Source: Poa pratensis
Lineage: Eukaryota; Streptophyta; Magnoliopsida; Poales; Poaceae
Direction of reading: 5' to 3'
Length of the DNA: 64,000 bases
Assembly: GCA_947311845.1 (NCBI GenBank)
Contig: CAMZMU010000012.1
Span: forward strand, 3,200,564 to 3,264,563
Shown piece after piece: positions 24,149-36,568 of this stretch; the stretch's first letter is position 1; the number at the start of each line of letters is the position of its first letter. Made by a program: the position numbers and the translations under genes. A model generated the notes under the pieces. It searched no databases. It was not told where the DNA came from and saw only the letters and a list, made by a program, of their open reading frames with translations.

Positions 24149-26143
24149 CTAGGAAAATTAGCGCGGCGACACGCCGTGCCCGTGTGGTGACAAAACATAA
24201 ATAAATTGAAGCTAAAAGTACGAAACAACTGTAAAAAGACCTATCACGGCCGGACAAAAGATATCGTGATTCATGGGACATGAGTGCAAACACAGGTAGG
24301 ATAGTAATGGAAATAAGCTGGGTGTCAAAAAAAGTGATTTATATTCTTAAAAATACCTTGGATTTGATGCTGCATTTGGGCGTCAATGTCTACACTAATT
24401 GTCGCCACATAGCTGAGTTTTCTTCTAACATCATTTGCATCATAGGATTAGGTATTGTATAAAAGGTTAAAACAAAACAGGCACTACCTAAGCAGAGAAT
24501 TAAATAGAGTGAAATGAAAGAAAATCAATAGAAACAGAAACCAAAATTTGAGAAGGGTGTTTATGACCACAAAATCCTTTTTTGTATGTGAACTACATAC
24601 AATTTACATAAAGTCACATATGCTATAGCTGAGTGATATAAATGTATGATGTGCAAATATGATATCTGAATTAGTACTTATGATCATACATGTATGTCAC
24701 TATATGTGACCAAGTACATGGCTTCTGGAACAAATTCAGTGCACTTGTCAAGAGAATAATAGAGGGAAAATGAGAGGGGGATGTGCAATTGGTTTTGAAA
24801 GGTAGGAAATATTTATTTTTTTGTATGGAGTAAGTGTTGGAAGGTTATTTTTTTTGGTGAATTTAGTCTTCCAAATGGAATTAATGCGGACCGTTAAGAA
24901 GTAGTTAAAAAAATATACATAAACTAAAAGTAAAAAAATAAAATAAGTAGTGGTATTTTGAATATAGAGAAGTGGGGAATTAAGATAACAGGATTTGCAA
25001 ATAAATAAGTAATAAATTTAAAGTTTGCAAAAATAAAATCATGAAGGAAATAAAATAAAAAGTTTAAAAAATTGAGTAGGGGAAATTGGGAAAATAGGAA
25101 GTAAGCGAGCAGTCTTAGAGTCATGAAATAAATATGCAAGGGAGATAAAAGAAGAAAAAAAGATATAGTAGGGGATAAATAGGGAGTAGAAATAAATAAA
25201 TAATTTTGAAGTCGCCATTTGCGCGTAATGTTCGTAAAAAGAAATGTGGAAAAATAAACAATAGGGGAAAACTAAAACGGGGAGAAATCTATGAGAAGGA
25301 AGAAAAAAACTATTCATAAGGGATAGGGACTATTCACGCGTGGCCGGAAAAATAGGTAATGTTCGTAAAAAGAAGTGCGGGAAAAAAATAGGTTTAAACT
25401 ATAAGGGGGAGAAATATATTAGGGGGAAAAAATTGCTCAGTTGTAATGGAGGACCGATTTGCAATTTGGGGGAACGCGGGGACTTCGCTGCGGAAATGTT
25501 GTATTATGGGAGGACGACTCACAATTTTTGGAAAATGTGAGGACTTTTCTGCAAAAAAAACGACACACTGGGACCTTTCTGCAAAAATGTTTTACTCCAG
25601 AGGACCGATTCATAATTTTTGGGTGGCAGAATTTTTTATTTTGCACAGCCTAAAATATAACAAATTTGAAGATTGGAGAGAAATATGTTTATGTCCGTCA
25701 AAACAGAAAGGTTAAAACATGAAAGTTGTTCGGAAGAGTGATATTCATCTACTCGTGAAAGGAAAATTTAAACGGATGACTGAGTGAGACGAATTTGACA
25801 AAACTTGTCAAATGTTTTTGCGAGTGTGGATTCAAAATTAAGGAGTTAGAGTCGTCCAAACTCGGAACCGATCACGGGAATGGAACCTACTCGTCGGCGT
25901 GCATATATTTCATGTACATATCATCGCGAAAAAGGGGAAAAAAATATATTTGCGTACACTGTAGCTGATACACTGTAGAAATGCACTCATCGTTGAAGTA
26001 TCGCGAAAAAGGCAAAAAAAAAACTGCGCGACTGTAGCTGCTACGGTGCGCTGCACTGTAGAAGTGTGGTACTGTAGCAGCTACAGTACCCGGCCCGTGG
26101 ATGGCTCCATCGGAGGCTGAAGCCCTCAGCTTTGATATATAGA
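24149..26143 (-). mobile_element. non-autonomous Helitron (about 2 kb)
   Basis: On the minus strand it begins A|TCTATATATCAAAGCTGAGG (26143) and ends with a GGCG-TGT-CGCC hairpin, a short spacer and CTAG|T (24149), which is insertion between A and T as Helitrons do. The interior has no Rep/helicase ORF. It includes an A-rich segment (24880-25340) and, near the 5' end, repeated CTGTAGC...GCTACAG inversions (26030-26085). A start four bases further out (26147) is equally possible. Confidence 0.65.
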
Positions 26144-27202
26144 TAGATACACAATCACTAGGAGCAAATCCCCACACCCATTTTGAAACAACAAATTAAT
26201 CCAAATAAATGTCTAATACATTGATAAACATCATAGAACTACCATACAGTTATCTAGTGCATCTACATAAATTAATCAATGTGTAATACATAGTTCATCA
26301 TACACTTATCTAGTGCATCTAAATAAAACAACCATTGTGACCATTATCACAAATCGGTAACAATCCATCCAACTGCATAATGGAACCGAGTCGTCTTATC
26401 AATTGCATATCTCCTAATACTTCTCATCTTCAACCGGCCAGGTTGCAACCCTTGAGCTTGTGGTATGGATGGTATACCGACAATATACCGTTTTCCTTTT
26501 CAACTGGGTCTAACTTCTCGACACAATATTGCAAGTCGGTTTGCACATCTCGTGTAGTTATCTCACATAGGGAATTCTAAATAATAATGTCTATGTCAAA
26601 TTAAATCGGCATAATTTTTTAACACGAAATGAAGTTATTAATCCAAAAGATAATGTACCGTGCCCGATGCATTGAAGCTAGAGCCACCGACGGAATTCAT
26701 AACCATGGTGGACGGGCACTATTGAATCTATCCAACAATTCAAACTAAACCACTGTAAACTATACAAAACAAAACTAAACAAAATCAAATAAGACAAAAC
26801 TATCTAAATCAAATATGAGAAAAGGAGGAGGAGATGCTCACCGAATGAAAAGAGGTGGCGGAGTGGTGACTGAAGGCTCCAGCGGCTCCAGCGGATGGTA
26901 GAGGAGTGAGAGTATCCAGCGGCGCCGCTGGTCGTGGAGAGGGCGATGTGAGTGCAAAAGAGAGTAAAAAATGTTATTTATCTCTCTCCACCCTAGCTGG
27001 GTAAATAGCCATCAAACTGACAGTGGCGTGGACCAGAAATGTCACGACACTAGTATTTTTTGTCCAGAAACTAGTGGTGTGGCTAGATGTGTCCATTTCA
27101 ATGGTAGTCGTTAACTATGTGCCACGCCACTGGTATTTTGAGTCACCTGGTTCTAAATTACCAGTGGCTTTCCATTATAGTGACACACCACTGGTAGTTG
27201 GC
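26144..27202. other. intergenic DNA, probable interior of a CACTA remnant
   Basis: No supported gene. From about 27000 the sequence is rich in CAGTGGCGTG, CCACGCCACTGG and ACCAGTGG motifs, typical of CACTA subterminal arrays. Confidence 0.4.
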
Positions 27203-27228
27203 CACTATAAGCATTTTTTCTTATAGTG
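27203..27228. mobile_element. CACTA transposon terminus
   Basis: The sequence ends TTTTTTCTTATAGTG, the complement of a CACTATAAGAAAAAA terminus. CACTATAAG is also present in direct orientation at 27203-27211, so the last 26 bases form a perfect 9-bp inverted repeat. The other end of the element was not located. Confidence 0.6.
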
Positions 27229-27456
27229 AGTTTTCCATACAAAATTACAATATCTTGCATCACAAAATTAAGTTATGACATGGAATCGAAAATAGCTCTA
27301 GACAAGCACAAAAAAGGCGAAATGCATGATCCCAGTTAGCTAATTAAGCTGACAATGGGGAGAACATCATTCACAATTCGATCATGCCATGTAGACATAC
27401 ACATACTGATCATGTTTGCTCGTGCGCCCTCGAACGGTGATCCATCGAGCTTGCTC

Positions 27457-28996
27457 CTAACTGTTCTTACCAGAAAGCAATACATCATCGATCAGCGCAT
27501 CAAGATTAGCCAACGACTTTGCCTTGGACCGAACAGCCGCCTGCCTCCACTCCTCGGCTCTCTTCTTCATCTCCCACCCCTTCTCCCCATCCACTGCCTC
27601 CTTGATCCTCCCCTCCACCGCCTCCCGCCGCACGTTGTCGCCGATCTCCATCGCGATGCCCCACTCGACGCACTTGTACCGGCAGTTGGTCTGCTGCTCG
27701 GCGAAGAACGGCCAGCAGAGCATCGGCACGCCACCGCAGAGGGCTTCCACCGTGGAGTTCCACCCGCTGTGCGTCAGAAACACACATACGGCGTCGTGCC
27801 GCAGCACTGCCTCTTGGTCGCACCAGCTCGCCAGGCGCCCCCTGTCCTTGGCGGCCTCCAAGAACGCGGGGGGCAGCACGGCCGCGTCGGTCTTCACGAT
27901 GTCCGGCCGAACGATCCAGAGGAAGTCGTGCCCGCTGTTGGCCAGCCCCCACGCGAACTCCACCAGCTCGTGGTTGCTCATGACGGTGACGCTCCCGAAG
28001 CTCACGTACACAACGGACCGGGGCTTCTTGCCGTCGAGCCACTGGAGACAGGTGTCGTCTTCCTTCCAGAGGCCGGAGCTTACAGTGTCGAGAGATCCCC
28101 TGCAGGGGACGATCTGTTCGGTGAGGGAGTTGAGCGGGCCGATGGTATAGATGGCCGGTATGATGGCGCGCATCGCGTCCAGCGCCGGCTGCTCGAGCTC
28201 GTCCATGGTGTTGATGATGATGGCGTCCGCCTCCTCGGCGCTCTCCACCTGGTGTAACTGGAAGGTCAGCAGAGTGTCGTCCCGGTCCGTGGTGCGGAGA
28301 AATGTCGGGAAGTCTTTCAGCCGCATGTGCTTGCTCATCCCGGGCGCCCAGTCGATCGGCATGTCCATGAACCCGTTCGTCAGCTGCTCTTCATCTGTTC
28401 GCCACGCGAAAACCGTTGAGACAATCCTCACTACCGTATTGCAAGTCAAAAACGAATTTGAAAGAAAGATCAAGAAAGATACCTTTGAAGGGGATGATTC
28501 CCTGGTCGATGAGAGGGCGGAAGTTGCGGTAGCCCATGTAGCCGCAGGCGCTGGCCGTCCAGAACAGCGCGCACGGCACGCCGAGCTCCCTCGCGGCGTC
28601 CACGCTGAAACTCATGAGGTTGTCCGCCACGACGCAGGTGACAGGCGGGACACCGGCCGCGCGGCCAAGGTCGGCGAGCAGGTTCTTGAAGTGGGGGAGG
28701 CAGGTGGTCATGGTGGAGTAGGAGAGGGCCGCCGGGTCCTGCGTGGCGTCGGCGTCGGACGAAGGAAGGCCGTCCGGGATGGTGGCGAAGCGGAAGCCGG
28801 GGAGGCCCGCGACGGCGCTCTCGCCGCGGGAGCGGATGAGGCGGCGGTGGTTGTACTCGGTGCTGACGAAGGTGATGTGGAAACCCTTGCAGTAGAGGAC
28901 CTTGGCCAGCTTCATCATCGGCGTGATGTGCCCTTGTGCCGGGAACGGCAGGCACACCGCGTGCGGCTTCTCGCCGGCCGGTCCACCGGAGTCCAT
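27457..28996 (-). CDS. UDP-glycosyltransferase, UGT85 family (GT1)
   Basis: Transfers a sugar from UDP-sugar to small plant metabolites in the cytosol; the acceptor cannot be read from the sequence. Exon 1 is 28996-28483 and exon 2 is 28394-27457, with an 88-bp GT-AG intron in phase 1 at the position usual for UGT85 (after GIIPFK). The joined frame is 483 residues, the family's normal length, without a break. The N-terminal domain has the catalytic-His segment FPAQGHITPMMKLAK. The C-terminal PSPG box runs from WCDQEAVL through FLTHSGWNSTVEAL to FFAEQ, ending in the Q that often favours UDP-glucose. G/C-ending codons and an intact frame suggest a working gene. The AT-rich upstream flank carries a small insertion at 29096-29109. 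Confidence 0.95.
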
Positions 28997-29079
28997 CTCT
29001 GCAGCTCAGCGTGGGTTCGAGAGCAGTGGGGATCGAGTTTTTCGTGGATGTATCTGAATCTGACTTTCTTTACTCGATT

Positions 29080-29125
29080 GCTTCCTACTCAGCTTTTTTT
29101 TTTGCACATGCTTCCTACTCAGCTT
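29080..29125. repeat. 16-bp direct repeat flanking a 14-bp poly-T insertion
   Basis: GCTTCCTACTCAGCTT (29080-29095) is repeated perfectly at 29110-29125, separated by TTTTTTTTGCACAT. This is the footprint of a target-primed retrotransposition event that delivered almost nothing but a tail. It lies about 85-130 bp upstream of the UGT85 start codon. Confidence 0.7.
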
Positions 29126-30958
29126 AGCATTTCCCGATTACTCGAATACAATATTCAGCAGATGCAGACAGAAAACCAAGAGACAGCTTACGTGCACCGA
29201 CGCCCCCTTTTTGACTTCGGAATTTCCGTGCCGTCTCCTGGCCTTTTCCTATTTTGCAGGTGATGCGTACGCCTCCGTTTCATTGTTAATCGAAAGTTCA
29301 TCGTAGAAGCACAGTTACAAGAAATACTAAGATACCCGGGATGGCTTGGCTAATCATGGTTGACCACTTCACCAGCAACCTACTCCTTGGGCGACTGGCA
29401 AGCACTACAAATTCTGGAGGGAAAAGTCCGCGAAATAAGCAGTAGTCAAATTCGGCTCCGCCAAAATCAATATCCGCGGTGGCAAGAAGGCGTCCTTTCT
29501 TTCCGAGGAGATTTTGACTCCGAGATCCAGTGCTCTTGCTGTTTAAAAATATTCGAAAACCATATTAGTGAGTTCCACAAAATTCTGAAAACAAAGATTA
29601 ATTTCAAATATGTTGTATTTCGAGCTAAAAATGACCAAAAATGTGGACATGAGTATGCGTATTTTCTAATCTCTAAATTTTATTAGATTTTGTCATTCGT
29701 GTAGCCCATAATATAGAATATTTGAAATTGATATTTTGCACATTTGTCGGATACGATATTGGCTACATTCAGGATTTTTCAGAATTTTTAAAATTCATAA
29801 ATAGGATTTTTATTTTTAAAACTAGCAAGAGCACAAGTGCTCAGGAGAAAAAGGCACTTTCCGTCCTTTCGGTACCATAGATTCGTGCCACATTCATTTG
29901 TGCTCTATTAGAAATCTCCACGGATCTGTTTCTCATTTTGAGTTTGGAAAATCACACTGTGGGCGAAGCTTTCTTTGAACCGCGGTGAATAGTACGCGAG
30001 AGAGACACAAAAGATATCTCCAGCTATTACAAAATAGACTCTAAAGGATACAAGCAAAACATAGAAAGTGTTGAACTTTTTTGTATTCAAACACACAGTC
30101 TTATATGCGGCTTTTATTTCTACGCCCCATATTTTTAACTTTCATCAATTTTACCCCATTTTGCTCCAACAAGTCTCTCAATTGTTCAAACGGAGCTTTT
30201 TCGTGTGGCCAAACTCGTTGACTGTTACTTGGTGAGCTATTAGAAAAAATCGAAAAGAAACGAGCAAAACATCAAAATCTTTGAACTTTTTCGTATTCAA
30301 AGGCACAATCTTACATTTTTTCTGAAGACATCAACCGAAAAGGAAAACAGAAACGAAATAGTACAACTCTGAATATCAACCAAAGTTTTCCAATGATTTT
30401 GTTTTTGAGCCGCTACACAAAGGCTACAAAAAGCAATTAACTGACATCGGCAAAAGTATCAACACCGCTATTTTAGTGAGAAGTAACCAAACTACCTTGT
30501 CGACTTCACCGAGGAACCGAGAGTAGAAACCACCACTGTTAAAGATATATCACTCAAAAAAAATATTGCAAGGATTTCCTCGTGACAATCATGAGAAATT
30601 TCAAAATCTATCGAACGAGGAAAAAAAATCACGCATATAGAAATTATATTGCAACACCATAATTGACATTGAGACAGAGACCTAGTCGTCGAACGGAGGG
30701 CGAAAGTGCTCTTATTGTAGATGATGTCATCTCCTTTTTTTTTATTGAACAGAAAAGCTTAGCAGGCCACGATGAAGCAGTCGTGTGCAGCAGTTTGTTA
30801 TCTCTGCCAGTGAGCGGGAGATAGAAAATCTGCCTTTCTCCGTGCTGCATCTCACGCTGTGCAAAGCCGGGCCGCCGCGCTGCCATGGTCTATGGCCCCC
30901 CTCAGTGACAGGAGTGGATAACTGAGCAGCCTCCCCAAAACCCAACTCTGGCACCGTC
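29126..30958. other. intergenic DNA and upstream region of the mTERF-like gene
   Basis: AT-rich with scattered short open frames, none with plant codon bias or splice support. No terminal repeats were recognised. The last 200 bp before 30959 become GC-richer, like a promoter or leader. Confidence 0.45.
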
Positions 30959-31777
30959 ATGGTCGCCCACACGCGCCTCCTGCCGCTGCCTCCACCTCCC
31001 GCCCCAACCCAACCCGTCCGCCGCAGCGGCGGCGGCGTGGAGTTCCGCCGCAAGCTTCACTTCCTCTCGGCCGAGCTCCACCTTGACCCCTTTCCGCTCC
31101 TCGCCCTGCACCCAGAGCTCCGCTCCGCGCCGCTCCCGCTCCTCCACACTTCCCTCCGCCTCCTCCTCTCACACGGGCTCTCCGCCGCCGACGCCTCCCG
31201 CGTCTTCTCGGCCTTCCCGTCGCTGCTCACCTGCCCCCCTGAGGAGTCCCTCCGCTTCCTCTCCGCCGCAGCGCCGCTGACCCCTCCTCTCCTCCGCGCC
31301 GCGGTGGTCCGCTCCCCTCGCCTCCTCGCCGCGTCCATCCCGGACACACTCAGCCCCGCGCTCCACTTCCTTCGCCACCGCGTCTCCCTGCGCCGGAGAC
31401 CCCTTCCCATCGCCGCCGCCCTGCTCCTCGCCTTCTCCGTCGACCGGACCCTCCTCCCCAAGCTCATCTTCCTTGGCGACGCCACGGGACTCCCTGACCC
31501 TGCCGTCTGCTTCATTCTTCGCCGCGCCCCCGCCATACTCTCCTATGGTATCGAGACCAACCTCACGCCCAAGCTCAGGTTCCTCGCCGACGGCATGGGC
31601 AAGGATCCAGCCACCGAGCTCACCGAGTTCCCACACTACTTCGCATTCAGCTTGGAGGGGAGGATCAGGCCGAGGCACGAGGCGTTGAGGCTCAGGGGCA
31701 TTCAGATGTCATTAAAGGACATGCTCACCAGCGACGACTATGAGTTCAAGGAACGGCTCAATAAGGAGAGGACGTGA
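30959..31777 (+). CDS. mTERF-domain protein, probably organellar
   Basis: An uninterrupted 272-codon single-exon frame from ATG 30959 to TGA. Leucine/proline-rich helical repeats of about 30 residues (for example VFSAFPSLLTCPPEESLRFL, VVRSPRLLAASIPDTLSPAL, ILRRAPAILSYGIETNLTPK) match mTERF motifs. The end is the conserved FPHYFAFSLEGRIRPRHEAL. Plant mTERF proteins bind nucleic acid in plastids or mitochondria and affect transcription or splicing. The Arg- and Pro-rich N-terminus could serve as a transit peptide. It is short for the family but similar to small MTEF1-type members. Strong G/C third-position bias and no defects suggest it is functional. Confidence 0.9.
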   Translation: MVAHTRLLPLPPPPAPTQPVRRSGGGVEFRRKLHFLSAELHLDPFPLLALHPELRSAPLPLLHTSLRLLLSHGLSAADASRVFSAFPSLLTCPPEESLRFLSAAAPLTPPLLRAAVVRSPRLLAASIPDTLSPALHFLRHRVSLRRRPLPIAAALLLAFSVDRTLLPKLIFLGDATGLPDPAVCFILRRAPAILSYGIETNLTPKLRFLADGMGKDPATELTEFPHYFAFSLEGRIRPRHEALRLRGIQMSLKDMLTSDDYEFKERLNKERT

Positions 31778-33591
31778 ACCTGATCCCAGAAGCAGGGTAT
31801 GTGTGTTGCTGCAGCGCGTTATACAAAATGGCAGTGCACTTGGTTTGAATTCGATTAAGAAGACTGCCCTCTAATGTGCTGGATGCCATCAACGATAACT
31901 CGAAGAGTTCCATGTGTTAATTCGGATTCAGTATTAAAGCCTAAGGGCAAGGTTGAGATAGATTCATGAGAAAGGCAAGAGTTTGTAGTCTGTCAAGAAT
32001 GATTATTTTATATCTTCATTGTTGGGAGTCAATGAAGTTCACAATAGACATGAAAAAAGACTCTGTATTATGTCTTTTCTCAAACGGTCTGCTGCTGCTA
32101 AGTTGGCACATTTCATCTCCTAGCCTTGGAGGAAGGATGGGTCTGAGCTCTGAGGCATGAGATGTTTGAGAAGGAAGTTTTGGTTTGACGGTGGAGCTGT
32201 GGGATCTAAGTTTAGGTGAGCGATAACCAACCTGAAGAGTTTAGTGATATTACATTTCTTATGTATTTGTATCTGAATTTTAAGAAATGACTATAGAACA
32301 AGTTGATTTTATGGTTTTCATGGGATTATGTGAATGGAATTGTTGTTTGGTTCACTTTTGGCATTGTATGATTGTTCAACATATGAATGTGGAATGCTAG
32401 AGTATATTTTTCAAACAAACTGACCTTTTGTAAGCCAGCCACCTTTGGATGTGGAAATGATAATCCATGATTGGTTGTGGGTTATTAGTTTATAGGCTTA
32501 ATATTTCCTCTTATGATTGTCTCTCTGATCTGTCCCTTCTCACAGGGGATAGGACTACCATGCTGAGATTTGATTTTTAGTTTGGTGGGATATGTGACCA
32601 TGGACTGTTTGTAATGGTCTGATTCAACCTCACCAAGGTATGTTAGTAGCTCAACAAATTACGGCAATGATCACCCCTACACCCACCCACCCAATTTGAT
32701 AGCACAAAAAGGGTTGCTCTAGTATTAATACTTTTGATTAAAGGAGCTCGCTGCCCCCCAAATTCTGTCATAGACCGGAACTGATAAAGCGATAATGCAA
32801 CATCCACCATTAAAAATAATAATGCAACATCCGACTTACAGCTAAAACGCCCTTGTGCTGCCTCTCGACTGCTTAATTAAACAAGGAACATTGCGAGCTT
32901 TCTGTAATGCCCACACCAGAGCAGAACTACCCGAAACAACTAAGTTTCCATTCTTACTAGAGAAAGCCATTCCCAGCTACAGAAGTAAGTTCAGTCCCCA
33001 TTACTAAAAGCACAGTTGACTAGGTTTCACATAAATTTTGCTTCAGTCTCTACATTACTACAGAACATACAGTTTGTGCTACCTGGACATCCTCTCTTTA
33101 CTAGATTATTATCTTAGTACAAATACTATTTCTACAATCCAGCCATCACACCCCTAGTCCTCAAAGAAACTGTACTGTGCCAAACCAATACCTGGATTCA
33201 GAGCAATATACAGAGAATAAACAGATACAGAGCAATGTACAGAGAATAAACAGATACCACACCACTCTTATCTAAGATCCATCTACATATACAATTATCT
33301 TCTGCCAGCACTACCTCTGCACAGATCCTGTACCTCTGGCACATAACAGCAGTTTCCTCCAGAGAACTCTATCTACCACTGATAACCAGCTGAAAATAAA
33401 TATTTCTGTGTAAGTTCATCCAGATTTACAGCAATATGGCACACTGTCTACACCATATAGCATCACTAGGTTCTTGCTAATAAGTCCCGAATCATCCCAT
33501 CCTCATTGAGCCATGAATGACTGGCTTAATCCAATGAAAAATTAAAGAAAAATGTGCAATGCTCATGATATCAAAATTCCCTGTGCATTAG
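31778..33591. other. intergenic DNA between two convergent genes
   Basis: It contains the 3' flanks of the mTERF-like gene (plus) and the galactosyltransferase gene (minus). A short tandem pair (GAGCAATATACAGAGAATAAACAGATAC, about 33202-33258) is present. No other gene is supported. Confidence 0.45.
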
Positions 33592-36568
33592 TTAGTTGCA
33601 GCATGTTGCTTGTTTTGTCCTCAGGAGTTTCTCCCACATGCATAGCATATTCCTTGGTTCCTGATAGTGAGCAACAATGTACCCCTCCTTGCAGCCATCA
33701 ATGTGAATCCTTTCATCTGTTTCATATCTGATGGGTAAGCCACCCTTCTTCATTTCGTTAACCCATATGCCCATTGCCACATCTTCTAGCTTGAACATCT
33801 GCAAGAGTGAAGGGTATAGATAATATCTTGTTTAGTTCTCTTAATCTGTCTACTGGTAGCAGAGAAGATCAAATAATAAGAGGTTTGCCACTCAGGACAA
33901 ACGTACAGTATAAATGATTTTTTATGTGGTAGCAGTGGAGCACGCCTGACTAGTTCAGCACTTTCTGTGACTTTGTAGCACTTTTAGTTTAACAGCAAGC
34001 TGAAATGTGGGTAGCTTGACTGCATTTATCAAGGCATACTTTTGAATTGATTGAGTATAGCTTGAGTGCCTCTTTCAGCTAGTTCTTTGTTTAATAGGAT
34101 TGAATAGTGTAATTTTGCTCAACCAATATACCTCCAGGTTCTTTGTGGCTTGGCGGTCTTTTGTAAGCTAGTTTTCATTTAGCATGTATAGCACAGTGCC
34201 ATAGATTACACTTGCACGTAAATAGAAATACCTTTAGACAGCTTGATTTATACCAAGTGTTGATTGTCCTTGCAATGTCTTGTGAAACCACATATCCTGG
34301 TCCATGAGCCCATGGTGGGTATTTCTCTTCAGGCCATTCCTGCGGAATACATCACAAATCTTAGCACCCAAGTTTCCTGATGTTGTGTGCACCATACAGG
34401 GTCAGCTAATATCCAAATAAATAAGGAATACTTATTATATAAGAGTTGTTTTTATTTCAATCAATAAAGGAATCAAGAGTCCAGGCTTGGTCCTACTCCC
34501 TCCGTTTCTAAATATAAGATGTTTTAGGTGTTACACATGTTGTCTACATGCATACTAAAGTGAGTGAATCTACACATGGAATATGTCTAGATACACTTGT
34601 GTGTATGTGAATGTGGACAAAAGCTAAAACATCTTATATTTGGGAATGGGAGTATAATTTAAGGAGCCTAGAGTGTAGTCTGGGGCAATCAAGCAATAGA
34701 GAATAGTCTAACAACCTGTCATCTTCCTCCCTAACCTATGTTCTAATCCCTATGCTACTATCGTCTGGCGGTAGTTACCTTGGCTGTTCCAGCTGATGAC
34801 ATAAAAGTACAGCCCCCCCCCAAGCCTTAGATTATAGCTGAGTTTATCGGCTTTCGAATCGAGACTAAAAGGTGCGCAGTAGTTTATGTTTTATCATTTA
34901 AAGGGATGGAAACAGGGATTTGATGGTAAATCCATTTTTGTGAGACATTACCTCTGGGCTTATGTACCATTTGCTGTCATGATTTCTTAGAGGGGTTGAG
35001 TTTGAATCGATACGACCGTAAAGCAGACCGTTGCTGACATTCAGCTTTTTAACTGCAGAATGGATTTCGTGTACCCGAACGAAAGCATCATCATCTGTTT
35101 TCATCAGATACTTGGCTGATACAGGACCGGTCTGTTCAAATAAATCACAGTCAAGCACACAAAAGTGAAAGAAATGAAGAAGCATAAATCAGTTATGAAC
35201 AACAATGTTTACCCCGTAGATGCATATTGCCAGTGTCTTCCATGTAATTAAGCTGTAGTAATCAACGAAGGGCAAAACCTGAATGTCACCATATGTGTGT
35301 GCCTCATTCCAGAGTTCCATATTTACCATCAAGTTTGTATGCTTTAAACAAAACCAACTTTAGTGTCAGGAATCTGAACTGTCTTGATGTTTACAGTTTT
35401 TAAAGAAAAGCAAAGAACACTTCGAAAATCTTGTCAGTTAATTATGTTACTGATGTTTTAGTCTTTACCAGGCCAACGAAAAAACGGACTGCTACTGTCC
35501 CATTTCGCACGGCATCATATTGCATCCATGTTCTTCGAATCACCATTCTACGCTTGAAGTTGTTCGCTGTTGAAAATATACCAATCAGAAGGTCGAGATC
35601 TTTGCCATCTGAAATATGTGATGATTTCAACGTTTCAAGATCAAAGCTGTTCCCCAAATCTTCTGACGTGGGCAAGCCACTGGCAATTACACTTGCTAGC
35701 TCGAAATCGCCAGAAATTCTTACTTCAGTGCCAAACCAAGGTTCCAAGCCCTAATAACAGAAACACCGATTGTAAGGTTTGGAGCTACATCACATATATT
35801 TCATGATCCACATGGGAGAACATTACCGCTCTATGTGCAAATGAAGTAATATGTTTCCCGTCAACTGTCATATGGATTCCTTCAAGGCCTATGCGGAGAG
35901 TTGCAATAGCAAGGTATCCCTTCTTAAATGGAAAATATGTGCCTGATTTTCCACCTTGCTTGGCACCAGTATAATGTGTTGAGTTCATTATGCTCTTTTC
36001 TTCTCTACCCACCATGGAATTACAGCGCTCTAAATCATCCACTGTGAAAGTATCAGCTAATTAGTGTGATGAGACCACAATGATAAGCCAAAAATAAGCA
36101 AATTCTAAGTACCTTGAGTTGCATTGCTCGAGTTAGTACAGGGACAACGATCCTCAAAACCCCAGCCATTACTTGCAGTGAAGGCGTTCTGTACTATGAC
36201 TGGACCTTCAGTAAGTGTGTCGCCAGTTAGACGGACATTGTAGTGCAGTACAATTGGTTTTTGGGGTTCCCCTGGAAGTGCCGTCCCGACAAGATCAATC
36301 CAGAAGTTGCCAGAGAGGCTGCCAGGAGTGCCTATAACAGTTATGGAAGAACCTGCAACAAGCCCGCAAGGTATGTTGATGGTAAAATCACTACCCTCGA
36401 TTTGGAAACGTTCATTTTGTGAATTGAGTAAGGACAGAGCCTCTCTTTTTGTTCTTGGGAACTTGCATTTTGAACTGATGTCGTCAGGTTTTCCCATGCA
36501 GTTCTTGCATCGTTGATTGCTTCAGTCGCATGAGGAAGGCCAGTGGAGATGTTGGCTAAGTGCTTCAT
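33592..36568 (-). pseudogene. hydroxyproline O-galactosyltransferase (galectin plus GT31), frameshifted
   Basis: Golgi enzymes of this type add galactose to hydroxyproline of arabinogalactan proteins. Minus-strand exons: from beyond 36568 to 36113, then 36041-35827, 35750-35469, 35341-35213, 35128-34952, 34339-34232 and 33798-33592 (TAA), all with GT-AG borders. The galectin domain includes GSSITVIGTPGSLSGNFWID and NVRLTGDTLTEGPVIVQN. The GT31 part has FKRRMVIRRTWMQYDAVRNG, LMKTDDDAFVRV with the metal-binding DDD, and FKLEDVAMGIWVNEM near the C-terminus. One base is missing near 36395: the frame coding SVQNASSQEQKERLCPYSIH breaks just before GSDFTINIPCGLV. No start codon or membrane anchor was found upstream, where another frame break occurs near 36620. 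It is otherwise excellently preserved. Confidence 0.88.
34494..34654. mobile_element. Stowaway-type MITE in a galactosyltransferase intron
   Basis: TA-CTCCCTCCGTTTCTAAATATAAGATG at the left pairs with CATCTTATATTTGGGAATGGGAG-TA at the right. It lies inside the intron between the exons at 34952-35128 and 34232-34339 and does not touch a splice site. Confidence 0.92.

Noticed and set aside
27355..29263. Long plus-strand frames of 300 and 370 codons opposite the UGT gene
   Set aside because: They are antisense shadows of a GC-rich gene and show no domain.
31057..31678. Minus-strand frames opposite the mTERF-like gene
   Set aside because: Arg- and Gly-rich antisense shadows of a high-GC exon.
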